Of a DNA stretch of 54,541 nt, positions 41,314 through 48,770 are shown in pieces. A program made the translations under genes and the position numbers. How positions within the stretch are numbered: position 1 is the stretch's first letter; each line of letters begins with the position of its first letter. The stretch spans positions 1-54,541 of the IMG/VR virus record IMGVR_UViG_3300021420_000043; one strand, given 5' to 3'. Origin of the DNA: a virus. The notes under the pieces are model-generated. The model was not told the origin of the DNA. It did not search any database and was given only the letters and a program-made list of their open reading frames with translations.

Positions 41314-41846
41314 CAGACATAGTCACGATCACACTGCGCGTCGAGGATGCCGAACCGATCCTGCGATCGGCCGCCTACCGGGCCGCCAAGAACTCATCGT
41401 TCTGTGACTACATCACGCGCCGGACCTACAATCCACCGGCCAACCCGAACGAGGAACACCGAAAGTACTGGGCCGACGAATTCCGTAAAGCGAAAAGAAT
41501 GGTCGAGGTTTTCGGTGTCGAGTATGAGATGGTCAGCGAACAAGAAACGCTGACCGTTCATATCCCGATGAAGAATGAGAAGCGCAAGCCGATCAAGATC
41601 GACGGCAAGCTGTTCGCATACAGCGTGTCTGGCGGCGTGCCCGATCCAAAGAATGCGATGCCTTGCTATCGCGGTCAGGTCCACAGCGAAGCCTGTCACG
41701 CCGCGGCCGACCGCGTGGTGCGCAAGTGGCGCGCTGCGCTCGGTCTGCCAGACTGGCAACGCAAGAACGATCAAGCCTTGGCAGCGTTGCCCAAGGTCCG
41801 CGCCGCCACGCTCAAAGCGTTGAACGACGGCATCAAGACCATCTGA
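41310..41846 (+). CDS. Hypothetical protein, 178 aa
   Basis: MTDIVTITLRVEDAEPILRS, then charged helices (WADEFRKAKRMVEVFGVEYE) and VHSEACHAAADRVVRKWRAA. Soluble, alpha/beta, basic C-terminus. Last gene before the strong terminator at 41855. No recognised domain. Confidence 0.5.
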   Translation: MTDIVTITLRVEDAEPILRSAAYRAAKNSSFCDYITRRTYNPPANPNEEHRKYWADEFRKAKRMVEVFGVEYEMVSEQETLTVHIPMKNEKRKPIKIDGKLFAYSVSGGVPDPKNAMPCYRGQVHSEACHAAADRVVRKWRAALGLPDWQRKNDQALAALPKVRAATLKALNDGIKTI

Positions 41847-41854
41847 CACATAGT

Positions 41855-41892
41855 CCCGCGGCGGTATATATACGCCGCGGGATTTCTTTTTG
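41855..41892 (+). terminator. Strong intrinsic terminator of the rightward operon
   Basis: CCCGCGGCG (41855-41863) pairs perfectly with CGCCGCGGG (41873-41881); the loop GTATATATA is itself partly self-complementary. It is followed by ATTTCTTTTTG. It lies nine bases after the 41846 stop and next to the stop of the convergent gene at 41895, so it may serve both strands. Confidence 0.85.
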
Positions 41893-41894
41893 CG

Positions 41895-42074
41895 TCAACC
41901 CTCGACCGGACGGCCGAACACCTTCCAACCCAACAGCCCGAACAACAGAAACTGCAACAGGCTCGACGCCAGACCGATGCCGTGGCTGTACGGCCCGAAC
42001 GCCATCAGGCCGCCGCCGACACCAAACAAGAGCCAGAGCAGCATCAACACATAAAAGCAAATCTTCATAGGCAT
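41895..42074 (-). CDS. Small membrane protein, 59 aa
   Basis: ATG 42074 with AAGGAG ten bases upstream. MPMKICFYVLMLLWLLFGVG, then a second hydrophobic run LASSLLQFLLFGLLGWK. Two membrane helices with short ends. It lies between the terminator and the methyltransferase-fold gene. Probably a small membrane accessory. Confidence 0.55.
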   Translation of the reverse strand: MPMKICFYVLMLLWLLFGVGGGLMAFGPYSHGIGLASSLLQFLLFGLLGWKVFGRPVEG

Positions 42075-42092
42075 AGCGTTTCGCTCCTTGGG

Positions 42093-42749
42093 TTATAAAA
42101 TACCTTTGAGAACCAATCCGATGTAGCGCACCTGCGCCTGACCCTCGTTCTTGCCATCGGCCTGCCATCGCGCCACGATCTGGCAATGCAATGCCTTGGC
42201 CAGTCCGATCACGGCGCGATCGAGAATGGCGTCGCGCTGGCGCAGCACGCCGACCATGCCATCTGGCTTGAGGCCGGCAAGTCTCGCCAGTGCCACCTCG
42301 ACATGATTGCCGATCATGGCCAGACCGGTGCCATCGGTCAGCACCACGCCGATCGTCTCACCGGGCGCGACCTCGCGACGGGCCGCAAGGATGAAGGCTT
42401 GCTCCCATGGCGAGCCGTGGGCGTCGAGATCGAACACGTTGAACGCCGACAGATCGATGCCACGCATGACGCGGCGATTGTCGGCGACAAAGCAACGCCG
42501 CTCATCGCGCGCCCATTCCTTGTCGCAGCCGGTATAGTGCTCGGCCAGGTGCCACACCGCCTTGTGCATCTTGCCTGTGCCGCAGAACGCGTCAAACACT
42601 TTAACCGGCCCGTCGATCGCGGACAGGCTTTCATCGATGGCGTCTAATACGTTGCGCCTGATCTCGGCCTTGGCCGTCAGCGCATTGGCGCTGTTGTTTT
42701 GTTTCTGAGTCTTAACCATCGTAGCCATACCTTGGTTCATCGCGATCAC
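42093..42749 (-). CDS. Methyltransferase-fold protein coupled to a ParB-like gene, 218 aa
   Basis: KVFDAFCGTGKMHKAVWHLA near residue 49 is a class I SAM-binding motif I, followed by GCDKEW, and VVLTDGTGLAMIGNHVEVAL as a motif IV-like strand. DPPY is absent, so DNA methylation is not assured. The start may be ATG 42716 (MVKTQKQNN) instead of 42749. Its 5' end overlaps the ParB-like gene by four bases, as in ParB/methyltransferase pairs of phages and mobile elements. Confidence 0.6.
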   Translation of the reverse strand: MIAMNQGMATMVKTQKQNNSANALTAKAEIRRNVLDAIDESLSAIDGPVKVFDAFCGTGKMHKAVWHLAEHYTGCDKEWARDERRCFVADNRRVMRGIDLSAFNVFDLDAHGSPWEQAFILAARREVAPGETIGVVLTDGTGLAMIGNHVEVALARLAGLKPDGMVGVLRQRDAILDRAVIGLAKALHCQIVARWQADGKNEGQAQVRYIGLVLKGIL

Positions 42750-43360
42750 CAGGTCACGTTGATGGTCGATAGCTCGACCTCGATACCGGGAATGTCGGCC
42801 ATGACTTTCTGCAAGCCCTGCAGCGCGTCGGCCTGGCTCGCCAGCGGGCCGCGCACGCTGATCCAGAACTCATCTTGCACGCTTGACGTTTCGATCTCGC
42901 GCACCAGAATCGCGTCGTCCGGTCCGGTGAGGCCAAGAATTTCCTTATCGGAGAATCCAAGCCGGTGCGGATCGGGACCGCCATTGCCGATCAGGTCGCG
43001 CAACGTGTCGGCCAGAATGCGCTCATCCCAGTCGGAGTTCTCCGGCAGCTTGTTCAACGCCAAGGCCAGGGCGGCATACTCGGCTTCATTCAGACCGGAG
43101 ACCACGCGGCAATCGATATCCTTGAGGCCGGCCAGCTTGGCCGCGTCCAGCGTTGCCTCGCCACCGATCAATTTCCCGTCAGGGCGGATCACCAGGGGCG
43201 CCACGAAACCGAACGCCGTGATGGAACCGGCGATCTGATCGATCTGATCGCGGCCGTGCTTCCTGGCGTTCTTGGGGTCTTTCTTGATGGCGCCGATCGG
43301 CCGGGTCTCGTTCTTGACGCTTGGACCGGTAGGGGAGGGGGGTGAAACTTTTTCCGTCAT
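42746..43360 (-). CDS. ParB/Srx-like nuclease-domain protein, 204 aa
   Basis: RPIGAIKKDPKNARKHGRDQ, IDQIAGSITAFGFVAPLVIR, DGKLIGGEATLDAAKLAG and a Cys-containing strand form the ParB/Srx fold: PxxxRxH-type loop, SIxxFGFxxP helix, IxGGExxLxA. The C-terminal half adds NSDWDERILADTLRDL and a normal domain. Phage copies usually partner with methyltransferases. It is not next to ParA at 15650 and lacks a visible long DNA-binding domain, so plasmid-type partition is doubtful. Confidence 0.75.
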   Translation of the reverse strand: MTEKVSPPSPTGPSVKNETRPIGAIKKDPKNARKHGRDQIDQIAGSITAFGFVAPLVIRPDGKLIGGEATLDAAKLAGLKDIDCRVVSGLNEAEYAALALALNKLPENSDWDERILADTLRDLIGNGGPDPHRLGFSDKEILGLTGPDDAILVREIETSSVQDEFWISVRGPLASQADALQGLQKVMADIPGIEVELSTINVTW

Positions 43361-43395
43361 GACCTCTTGTTATCCTCTGTGAGGGGCGTAAGGTG

Positions 43396-43415
43396 AGTGC
43401 GTATAATTAACCGGG
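43396..43415 (+). promoter_or_regulatory. Conserved -10-type element, copy 2
   Basis: AGTGCGTATAATTAACCGGG with TATAAT at 43402-43407, oriented rightward, 50 bases before the start of the next rightward operon. Same block as at 36784 and 54332. The transcript leader would contain a GGCCCCGGC-type hairpin at about 43417-43439. Confidence 0.5.
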
Positions 43416-43457
43416 TCTGGCCCCGGCGTTGCCGGGACCAGCCAGAAAGGCAGTCCC

Positions 43458-43946
43458 ATGTTTGTCGAGCGCGAGCTATCGACCACGCCGTTGTCGCCAG
43501 TCACGCCAGTGCCACCATCGCGGTCTGGCAGCAGCTTCACAGTGTCCAGGGTGTTTGAACGCGATATGATCGCAGCGTTCGCTATACCAGAATTCTTCCT
43601 ACCAACTCCAAGACAGAAGCCGGACGGCCGCGACGTGCTGCGCCGCGCCGCCGATATCATGGAGCAGCGCGGCCACTGCCAAAACACGTTTATGAACAGT
43701 GACGGTGAGGTCTGCACTGCCATGGCGATCGGCCTGGCAATCAATGACCCGGGCGGACCGCACGCTTGGTTAAACAATCCGCTGTTTGATGCCGCGTGGA
43801 CGCGGCTCATGGGTTTCGTCTACGGATTAGACCCGTTGTATTGGGAGCCAACCGCTGGTCTAAGCGCCGTCTGTTCCTGGAATAACAGCAAAGGTTTCAC
43901 CGGAGATAAGATCGTGGCGGCGATGCGTGCCGCCGCGGCGGCGTGA
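43458..43946 (+). CDS. DUF6197-like protein, 162 aa
   Basis: Residues 1-40 are Pro/Ser-rich; the core has LRRAADIMEQRGHCQNTFMN, then GEVCTAMAIGLAIND and NPLFDAAWTRLMGF, a small helical domain seen in DUF6197-type phage and actinobacterial proteins. Function unknown. First gene after the promoter-like element and a leader hairpin. Confidence 0.5.
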   Translation: MFVERELSTTPLSPVTPVPPSRSGSSFTVSRVFERDMIAAFAIPEFFLPTPRQKPDGRDVLRRAADIMEQRGHCQNTFMNSDGEVCTAMAIGLAINDPGGPHAWLNNPLFDAAWTRLMGFVYGLDPLYWEPTAGLSAVCSWNNSKGFTGDKIVAAMRAAAAA

Positions 43947-43947
43947 G

Positions 43948-44151
43948 ATGACCTGGAACGAGTTCAAGGACAAGGTCGATGCCGCGTTGCGCCTGACCGG
44001 CCGCGACGGCTCGGTCCCGATCGAATACATTTCGATCAAGACTCATGCCGGCGAAAATGTTGAGCTATGGATCGAGCCGCAGGAACCGCGGCTGCAGATT
44101 TGGAACGCAGCGTCTGCCGGCGCGTTGCAGCCAAAGGCAATCGGCCGATGA
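43948..44151 (+). CDS. Small protein, 67 aa
   Basis: MTWNEFKDKVDAALRLTGRD, then IEYISIKTHAGENVELWIEP. Alpha/beta, soluble. Starts within two bases of the previous stop. Unknown. Confidence 0.5.
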   Translation: MTWNEFKDKVDAALRLTGRDGSVPIEYISIKTHAGENVELWIEPQEPRLQIWNAASAGALQPKAIGR

Positions 44152-44357
44152 AACCCTTGGTCATAGCATTGGTAGCAGCCGTCATCGCGATCATGATGCT
44201 GGCGATGCCGGCGCGGCACAGCAAAGCCACCAAGAAGTTTTGCTACACCACCACCAATCATCAACCGATCCAAGGCGCCGGGCCGGGGTGCCCCAAGGTC
44301 CACGATGCGGAGATTACGGCGCCTAATCTCCGCATAGCGACAGCCATGCTGTCATAA
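44148..44357 (+). CDS. Small exported/membrane protein, 69 aa
   Basis: MKPLVIALVAAVIAIMMLAM signal anchor, then a basic segment with two Cys (KKFCYTTTNHQP and GAGPGCPKVHD). Overlaps the previous gene by four bases (ATGA). Periplasmic-facing tail likely. Confidence 0.5.
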   Translation: MKPLVIALVAAVIAIMMLAMPARHSKATKKFCYTTTNHQPIQGAGPGCPKVHDAEITAPNLRIATAMLS

Positions 44358-44377
44358 CCCAGAATGGAGAATGAACA

Positions 44378-44920
44378 ATGTGCGACTATAGTCTACACAA
44401 CGTGATGACCAGAAAGGCCGCGATCGGCGACAAGCTGATGACCACAAAATTCCCGTCAGGCACGGGCGGCCTGTGCGACATCAATGATCCTCGTGTCGCG
44501 GTATGTTTGATGCCAGGCACCGAACTGGCATTCGCGCAACAAGTCACCCGTGCCGGACTCTTTGGCATTGCCTTTACCACAGCCAGGCTTGGACGCTTCC
44601 GGCAAATCAATACCGATGTCGCGCACACCCACCATGACGCGGTCGAGTTCGCCGATGGCAAGGTGTTGTTGCTGCACGCCATGTCGGCTTGCCAGTTCGT
44701 CACCGTGCTGCAACTGCCGGCCAAGGCTGACGGCGAAAGCACGCTGGTCGATCAGGTCGAGGATCGCCTGATAACGCCAGCGGAAGCCAGCGAGATGGTG
44801 CCGATCCCGATGCCACGGCGGCGCGTCGTAGAGTACGTACCACTGGTGGCGCTCGTGGCGCTGCCGGGGTTTCTATCGGCCATGACCGTGGCGATGTTGC
44901 GCGGCTTGGGCGTTCTCTGA
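44378..44920 (+). CDS. Conserved Rhizobiales-type protein, 180 aa
   Basis: MCDYSLHNVMTRKAAIGDKL, then LCDINDPRVAVCLMPGTELA and a beta-rich core (GRFRQINTDVAHTHHDAVEF), ending with a membrane segment (VPLVALVALPGFLSAMTVA). The MCDYSL opening recurs in a small family in Rhizobiales. Function unknown. May be an envelope-associated protein. Confidence 0.55.
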   Translation: MCDYSLHNVMTRKAAIGDKLMTTKFPSGTGGLCDINDPRVAVCLMPGTELAFAQQVTRAGLFGIAFTTARLGRFRQINTDVAHTHHDAVEFADGKVLLLHAMSACQFVTVLQLPAKADGESTLVDQVEDRLITPAEASEMVPIPMPRRRVVEYVPLVALVALPGFLSAMTVAMLRGLGVL

Positions 44921-44921
44921 C

Positions 44922-45035
44922 ATGAGCGTGATACTCGCCAACTGGGCCGCGATCTGGATTCTGTTCAACGTCCTGGTCGCTGTGTGGATGGACCATCCTC
45001 AACAGACCGTCAAAACGTCACCCAGTCGGGCCTGA
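44922..45035 (+). CDS. Small membrane peptide, 37 aa
   Basis: ATG 44922: MSVILANWAAIWILFNVLVA, one membrane helix, then a short polar tail. Starts two bases after the previous stop. Its 3' end overlaps the convergent gene at 45010. Likely real as last gene of this operon. Confidence 0.45.
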   Translation: MSVILANWAAIWILFNVLVAVWMDHPQQTVKTSPSRA

Positions 45036-45297
45036 CGGCGCGGAGCGATTGGAGACGGGCCGGCATGTAATAGTCGAGGTGCTTGCCGCAACTGCCGCAC
45101 ACCAAGACGCGCCACTCCGGCGCAAACGTTGTGCCGGTATGCTGACTATAGCCGCGGCATACCGGCTCATGAGCGCGGCCTGGAACGCCGCGGCACCATT
45201 TCACGGTGTTGCGGCGCTTGCCGGGAATTCGTGTGGCCGGCTCTTTGGTATGGCGAGCGTCGCGGATCAGCGCGGCGCGGCGTCTGCGCTCACTCAT
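45010..45297 (-). CDS. Small zinc-binding-like protein, 95 aa
   Basis: Arg-rich N-terminus (MSERRRRAALIRDARHTKEP), then TVKWCRGVPGRAHEPVCRGY and VLVCGSCGKHLDYYM: two Cys pairs. Probably a basic zinc-ribbon DNA-binding protein. Last gene of the long leftward operon, convergent with the 37-codon gene. Confidence 0.5.
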   Translation of the reverse strand: MSERRRRAALIRDARHTKEPATRIPGKRRNTVKWCRGVPGRAHEPVCRGYSQHTGTTFAPEWRVLVCGSCGKHLDYYMPARLQSLRAVRPDWVTF

Positions 45298-45403
45298 TGC
45301 TCGGTCCAGGCGTCAACGTCGCCGCGTCATAGCCGGCCAGGTAGGCCCATAGGCCAAGGAACGCCGCAGCGACGGCAATCATAACCAAAAAGAAAAACCA
45401 CAT
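45290..45403 (-). CDS. Small membrane peptide, 37 aa
   Basis: ATG 45403: MWFFFLVMIAVAAAFLGLWA, one membrane segment, then AYLAGYDAATLTPG tail. Its TGA overlaps the next ATG region. It lies just downstream of the nested inverted repeat. Ribosome site weak. Confidence 0.4.
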   Translation of the reverse strand: MWFFFLVMIAVAAAFLGLWAYLAGYDAATLTPGPSNE

Positions 45404-45415
45404 GACGGCCGTCCA

Positions 45416-45472
45416 TTAATGTTGCCTTGAGGGCACCTTAACCGACTTAATGTGCGCTTGAGGCAACATTAA
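45416..45472. repeat. Nested inverted repeat, 12-bp outer arms
   Basis: Outer arms TTAATGTTGCCT (45416-45427) and AGGCAACATTAA (45461-45472) are perfect; inner GCACCTTAA (45433-45441) pairs with TTAATGTGC (45447-45455) with one mismatch. The 57-base nested dyad sits between the SLOG gene stop and the 37-codon membrane gene. Likely an operator or a transcript-end cruciform. Confidence 0.5.
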
Positions 45473-45504
45473 CCGGGCTGAGTTATAGACCGGAACACTA
45501 TGGC

Positions 45505-45861
45505 TCATGCTCCGATAATCCGCTCGATGCCGGCGCGTTCTGCCTTGCACAACATGTCCCAGGTGCCAACGCTGCCTGGCAGCGGAAAGCCGATCACCAA
45601 ATCGGGCTTCCATTCCAACATGTGCCAGTTGCGGATCGGTCCGGCCGCGTGGCCGTATCTGGTCCAGTCCGCGTCGGATTGAAAGCGCAAACCGTTTAGC
45701 TCTGGCTTGGTCCTGGCCCAATCGCGCGCCATACGATCGGCGCCGCGTTGGCCGCCTTGCATGAACGCGGTGAATGGCCGCGCGGCATGGAGTGTGTCGA
45801 GCTTGGACCAGATGAACGCGACGTTGCTGTGGTCGCGCGAGCCGCAAACGATCACGCGCAT
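45505..45861 (-). CDS. SLOG/YspA-family protein (DUF2493-like), 118 aa
   Basis: MRVIVCGSRDHSNVAFIWSK, then FMQGGQRGADRMARDWARTK and a C-terminus with AGPIRNWHMLEWKPDLVIGF. The GSRxx, GGxxGAD and RN motifs are those of the YspA-type SLOG family, Rossmann-like proteins that bind nucleotides or NAD-derived ligands. Single-domain. Its gene is the last large one of the leftward operon. Possibly a nucleotide-signal sensor in anti-defence or host take-over; inference. Confidence 0.75.
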   Translation of the reverse strand: MRVIVCGSRDHSNVAFIWSKLDTLHAARPFTAFMQGGQRGADRMARDWARTKPELNGLRFQSDADWTRYGHAAGPIRNWHMLEWKPDLVIGFPLPGSVGTWDMLCKAERAGIERIIGA

Positions 45862-46085
45862 TTCTGTTCGGCCTCTGCGGCAGCGCGCTTGGCCAGCCAC
45901 GCACAGCGCACGCACTGGCCGTCTTGGTGCCAGGTGTAGCCATCACCGCACACATCGCACGGCGCGGTGTGAACATCGCCGGTCAGGCGGTTGATGCAGT
46001 GACTGTCATCCTCGATGCCTTCGATGCACACGCCGATCGGACAGTCGCACGGCTCGTTGTGGATCAGGCGGTGATTGTCACTCAT
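45852..46085 (-). CDS. Cysteine-rich protein, 77 aa
   Basis: ATG 46085: MSDNHRLIHNEPCDCPIGVC, then HTAPCDVCGDGYTWHQDG and QCVRCAWLAKRAA. Eight Cys in pairs; two likely zinc sites. Overlaps the SLOG gene start. Small zinc-binding phage protein of unknown target. Confidence 0.55.
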   Translation of the reverse strand: MSDNHRLIHNEPCDCPIGVCIEGIEDDSHCINRLTGDVHTAPCDVCGDGYTWHQDGQCVRCAWLAKRAAAEAEQKCA

Positions 46086-46336
46086 ATCATGTCCTGAGAA
46101 AGCCGCCACGCATCCTGGTCGATGCGCCAGAACAGCAATTGGATATCGTCACGCTGCGGCGTGAATACCAGCATGCAATGACTCATGTGCGTCACGCCGG
46201 TCCAATCCACAGTCTCGGACGGCCGCGCGCCAAGCCACATGGCGAGCTTCTTGCAACAGCATAGCTCGACGGCTTCGCCGGCAGCGATCATGGCGTCACG
46301 CTGGCGCGAACGCGGACGGCCCAGGCGTGTCGTCAT
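46082..46336 (-). CDS. Small protein, 84 aa
   Basis: MTTRLGRPRSRQRDAMIAAG, then AVELCCCKKLAMWLGARPSE and a C-terminus with FWRIDQDAWRLSQDMI. Basic N-terminus and CCC cluster. Overlaps neighbours by 3-4 bases. Unknown. Confidence 0.5.
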   Translation of the reverse strand: MTTRLGRPRSRQRDAMIAAGEAVELCCCKKLAMWLGARPSETVDWTGVTHMSHCMLVFTPQRDDIQLLFWRIDQDAWRLSQDMI

Positions 46337-46412
46337 CGTCTGGTGGCGCGGGCGGCTGATACAGGATCACCAAGCCGATGAAGATGGCCAGCACCGCGAT
46401 CAATACGATCAT
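46296..46412 (-). CDS. Membrane microprotein, 38 aa
   Basis: ATG 46412: MIVLIAVLAIFIGLVILYQP membrane helix, then PPAPPDDDDTPGPS acidic Pro-rich tail. Its start overlaps the TGA of the 162-residue gene upstream (TGATG) and it overlaps the next gene by 41 bases. Likely real on helix plus coupling. Confidence 0.45.
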   Translation of the reverse strand: MIVLIAVLAIFIGLVILYQPPAPPDDDDTPGPSAFAPA

Positions 46413-46900
46413 CACGCCGCCTCCAATACGTCAGATTCCATTTGCATCTGCGCTTGCTGCGGGCGCGATGGCGGTGTCGGCTGCGGCATTGCTTGATCCA
46501 CGGGATCGTCAATGTCCGGCATGATCACGGTCGCGCTGAGCCACAGTTGCTTGGCGTAAAGCGCCAGGCGTTCCTGCTGTTTGAATAAGCCATCGCGCAA
46601 CAGCGCCAGGCCCATGGCAGCCGCAGCTTCCTGCCAAGTGAACCTGGTCTGGCCATCGATGAATGTCGCCGGCTGGCCTTCAAGATCGGCCATGGCCCGC
46701 ATCACTTTCAGTACGCGGATGCGGTCTTTGCGGATCACAACATAGCCAAAACGCTCGGCCATGCTTTTGATCGCTGATAATTGCAAATCGTCCAACGGAT
46801 ATTGCGTCAGACGGCGGACCTCATTGGCTTGGGTGTACATGCCAAAACTTTCCATCATGTCGGCGATGCTTTCGACGCGTTGCGGACCTGGGATGCTCAT
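46412..46900 (-). CDS. Hypothetical protein, 162 aa
   Basis: ATG 46900: MSIPGPQRVESIADMMESFG, then helices with RLTQYPLDDLQLSAIKSMAE and RIRVLKVMRAMADLEGQPAT, TWQEAAAAMGLALLRDGLF, and a Gln/Pro-rich tail. Soluble and helical. Unknown; in the early-type operon. Confidence 0.5.
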   Translation of the reverse strand: MSIPGPQRVESIADMMESFGMYTQANEVRRLTQYPLDDLQLSAIKSMAERFGYVVIRKDRIRVLKVMRAMADLEGQPATFIDGQTRFTWQEAAAAMGLALLRDGLFKQQERLALYAKQLWLSATVIMPDIDDPVDQAMPQPTPPSRPQQAQMQMESDVLEAA

Positions 46901-46901
46901 G

Positions 46902-47351
46902 TCAGTCACTCGCGTGTGTCTCGCGGACCTCGCCGCGATACGAGGTGCGCCGGCCGACATCGTCGCCATGATCGAAGATGATGTACGGGTTGTTGCCAGG
47001 CCCGTGATGTGGAGCGTAGGGCCGCATGCCATCGATCACAAAGAACTCGCAACACTCATGGTTCTCGACCAATAGGAACTGATCGAGCAACCAATGCTGC
47101 CAGGATTGCGCGTTGTAGGAGGCCGGTGGCACCGGCATGTAATGGATGACACGATAGGTCTCGCCGCGATCGACGTGATAGGTGTCGTAGCCTTCCGACG
47201 TGATGCACAGCGTCAAGCCCTTGGAGCCTTGACCGCGGTCGCGGAATTCCAGACGGCATTCCCAGCCGGGCCGGTACTGCAGCTTGTCTACCAGATCAGA
47301 CAGGATCACCGGATACGGCGCGGTCTGTTCATTGGTGCGAACGTCGCCCAT
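46902..47351 (-). CDS. Conserved phage protein, 149 aa
   Basis: ATG 47351: MGDVRTNEQTAPYPVILSDL, then YRPGWECRLEFRDRGQGSKG, TLCITSEGYDTYHVDRGETY and RVIHYMPVPPASYNAQSWQH. The motif order (LSDLxxxLxYRPGW, DRGQGS, GYDxYH, HYMPVPPA, ECCEFFxIxxxRPYAPxHGP) matches a family widespread in actinophages and found in other phages, function unknown. Strong conservation suggests an important early role. Confidence 0.65.
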   Translation of the reverse strand: MGDVRTNEQTAPYPVILSDLVDKLQYRPGWECRLEFRDRGQGSKGLTLCITSEGYDTYHVDRGETYRVIHYMPVPPASYNAQSWQHWLLDQFLLVENHECCEFFVIDGMRPYAPHHGPGNNPYIIFDHGDDVGRRTSYRGEVRETHASD

Positions 47352-47383
47352 GGGCGCTGACCTCTCGATAGTGGTGTGTGTTG

Positions 47384-47686
47384 TTACAGTCGGTGCAGCC
47401 AGCGCCGGCTTGCTTGGCCGATGTGCGCGTGGTACGCAACGCGCTGCGCTGGTGTGGTTGGTTCGTTGTCGTCCTCGCGCATGAAATGCCGGTAACATGA
47501 CCCGGAGGTCTCGTTGTCGTGCGCCGATGGCGGCATGCCGCCTGGTGGCTCAACGGCATCGCGGTGCAGCTTGCGGATCGCCGACGCGCCGCCCTCGACA
47601 TGGCCGATACCAAAACCGACTCCCAACCCCAACGCCAGCGCGCCCCCATAAATCACCAGGGCCGACAACGCTGTTGGATCGATCAT
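47384..47686 (-). CDS. Small membrane protein, 100 aa
   Basis: MIDPTALSALVIYGGALALG then a Gly-rich helix (LGVGFGIGHVEGGASAIR) and a polar tail with His and Cys. One membrane helix at residues 6-27. Overlaps the gene before it by four bases (ATGA). Unknown. Confidence 0.55.
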   Translation of the reverse strand: MIDPTALSALVIYGGALALGLGVGFGIGHVEGGASAIRKLHRDAVEPPGGMPPSAHDNETSGSCYRHFMREDDNEPTTPAQRVAYHAHIGQASRRWLHRL

Positions 47687-47874
47687 GGCATGACCTCGAT
47701 CTCAGACAGACTGACGTTGAACCGCTTGACACCGATCATGGTCTGCATCACGCCGGACGCCAGATCGGTGATGAGGTTATCGGTCTCGTAGCGCATCAAG
47801 TCCGACTTGACCTCGACCGTGATCTTGACCTTGCTGGCGCGATCGTGCGCCCTGACGACTTTGACGCGTTTCAT
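47683..47874 (-). CDS. Small protein, 63 aa
   Basis: MKRVKVVRAHDRASKVKITV, then EVKSDLMRYETDNLITDLAS. Basic N-terminal strand, beta-rich. Overlaps both neighbours by four bases. Resembles the protein at 48529 in opening with a basic strand and Asp-Leu helix. Unknown. Confidence 0.5.
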   Translation of the reverse strand: MKRVKVVRAHDRASKVKITVEVKSDLMRYETDNLITDLASGVMQTMIGVKRFNVSLSEIEVMP

Positions 47875-48041
47875 GTTATTGGCCGCGGCGGCCAGTACGG
47901 CTGCAATGGCGTAGCGATATAGTCAGCCGGCGTCATGTACTCGACGCGCTTGATGCCACCGCCCTCGTAATACTCGATGGCCTTGACCAGCGGGCATTTC
48001 ATGTTGTCGTGGTACTGATTGCAATGAGGGCACGCGTTCAT
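47871..48041 (-). CDS. Small zinc-ribbon-like protein, 56 aa
   Basis: ATG 48041: MNACPHCNQYHDNMKCPLVK, then AIEYYEGGGIKRVEYMTPAD. One CxxC-type pair plus a third Cys and His could bind zinc. The AIEYYxxGxIKRVEYMTPAD block is typical of a small conserved phage family. Four-base overlaps both sides. Confidence 0.5.
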   Translation of the reverse strand: MNACPHCNQYHDNMKCPLVKAIEYYEGGGIKRVEYMTPADYIATPLQPYWPPRPIT

Positions 48042-48529
48042 GCCTCTACCTCACCACTGATATGCAGCCCGTGTTCCGCCAACTCCTGACCGCACATCTC
48101 GTCTATGCAGCCGTAGTAAAAGTCATCCCAGTTGCGCGCCGAGATATCATGCGGATATTTGATCTCCGGCAATTCATCGTCGCGCAACGCATCGCGCAGA
48201 CAGTTGCGCACCGACACGCCAGGCCCGAAATGAAAACAGATATCGTCCGATCCGATCACGTCGCCGGCCGCTTTTTGCTTGACCCAGGTGTCGAACAGTT
48301 CGCGGCCTGCCGTGGTCACAAGCATTTCCGAACGCAAATGACTGCACAGCCGCGAGCGCGTCGTGGCCGCGACCTTGACCCAGTTCTTGAGCGAGCTGTG
48401 CGGCCAGTCCTGATAGTCGATATGATCGTCGCCCATGCCGATCGGCGCGGCGCGCGTGGTGTCCTTGCTAAAGTCTGGCGGACCGTTGGGAAACGTCAGT
48501 GTTTCACCTGTCCGAGTTTGCACTTGCAT
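48038..48529 (-). CDS. Hypothetical protein, 163 aa
   Basis: ATG 48529: MQVQTRTGETLTFPNGPPDF, then helices with WPHSSLKNWVKVAATTRSRL, RNWDDFYYGCIDEMCGQELA. Alpha-rich and acidic, with two Cys near the end. Overlaps neighbours by 1-4 bases. No recognised domain. Confidence 0.5.
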   Translation of the reverse strand: MQVQTRTGETLTFPNGPPDFSKDTTRAAPIGMGDDHIDYQDWPHSSLKNWVKVAATTRSRLCSHLRSEMLVTTAGRELFDTWVKQKAAGDVIGSDDICFHFGPGVSVRNCLRDALRDDELPEIKYPHDISARNWDDFYYGCIDEMCGQELAEHGLHISGEVEA

Positions 48530-48762
48530 CACAGGTCCCGCTTGATCTGCGCGTCTGGCGGCAGGCATCGATACGTGGTCGCGCCATCGATGCCGGGCGG
48601 CCCATAGCTGATATCGAACTTGCCGGTGACCTTGACATCAAGCCCATCGTTGCGCGCATTGACGATCAGGTCCGCTGCATAGCGCAGCGCGTCGCGAATC
48701 GCGGCGGCATGATTGACGTCGGGGTTCGGTAGATCGATGATGAGTTTCTTAGTGACTAACAT
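48529..48762 (-). CDS. Small protein, 77 aa
   Basis: ATG 48762 with GAGG six bases upstream: MLVTKKLIIDLPNPDVNHAA, then helix and beta segments ending DAQIKRDL. Small alpha/beta fold. The start overlaps no gene but the stop overlaps the next ATG (TGATG). Unknown. Confidence 0.5.
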   Translation of the reverse strand: MLVTKKLIIDLPNPDVNHAAAIRDALRYAADLIVNARNDGLDVKVTGKFDISYGPPGIDGATTYRCLPPDAQIKRDL

Positions 48763-48770
48763 TACGGACC

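Noticed and set aside
45416-45976. 186-codon leftward frame around the SLOG gene
   Set aside because: Arg/His-rich shadow of the SLOG and Cys-rich genes in another frame.
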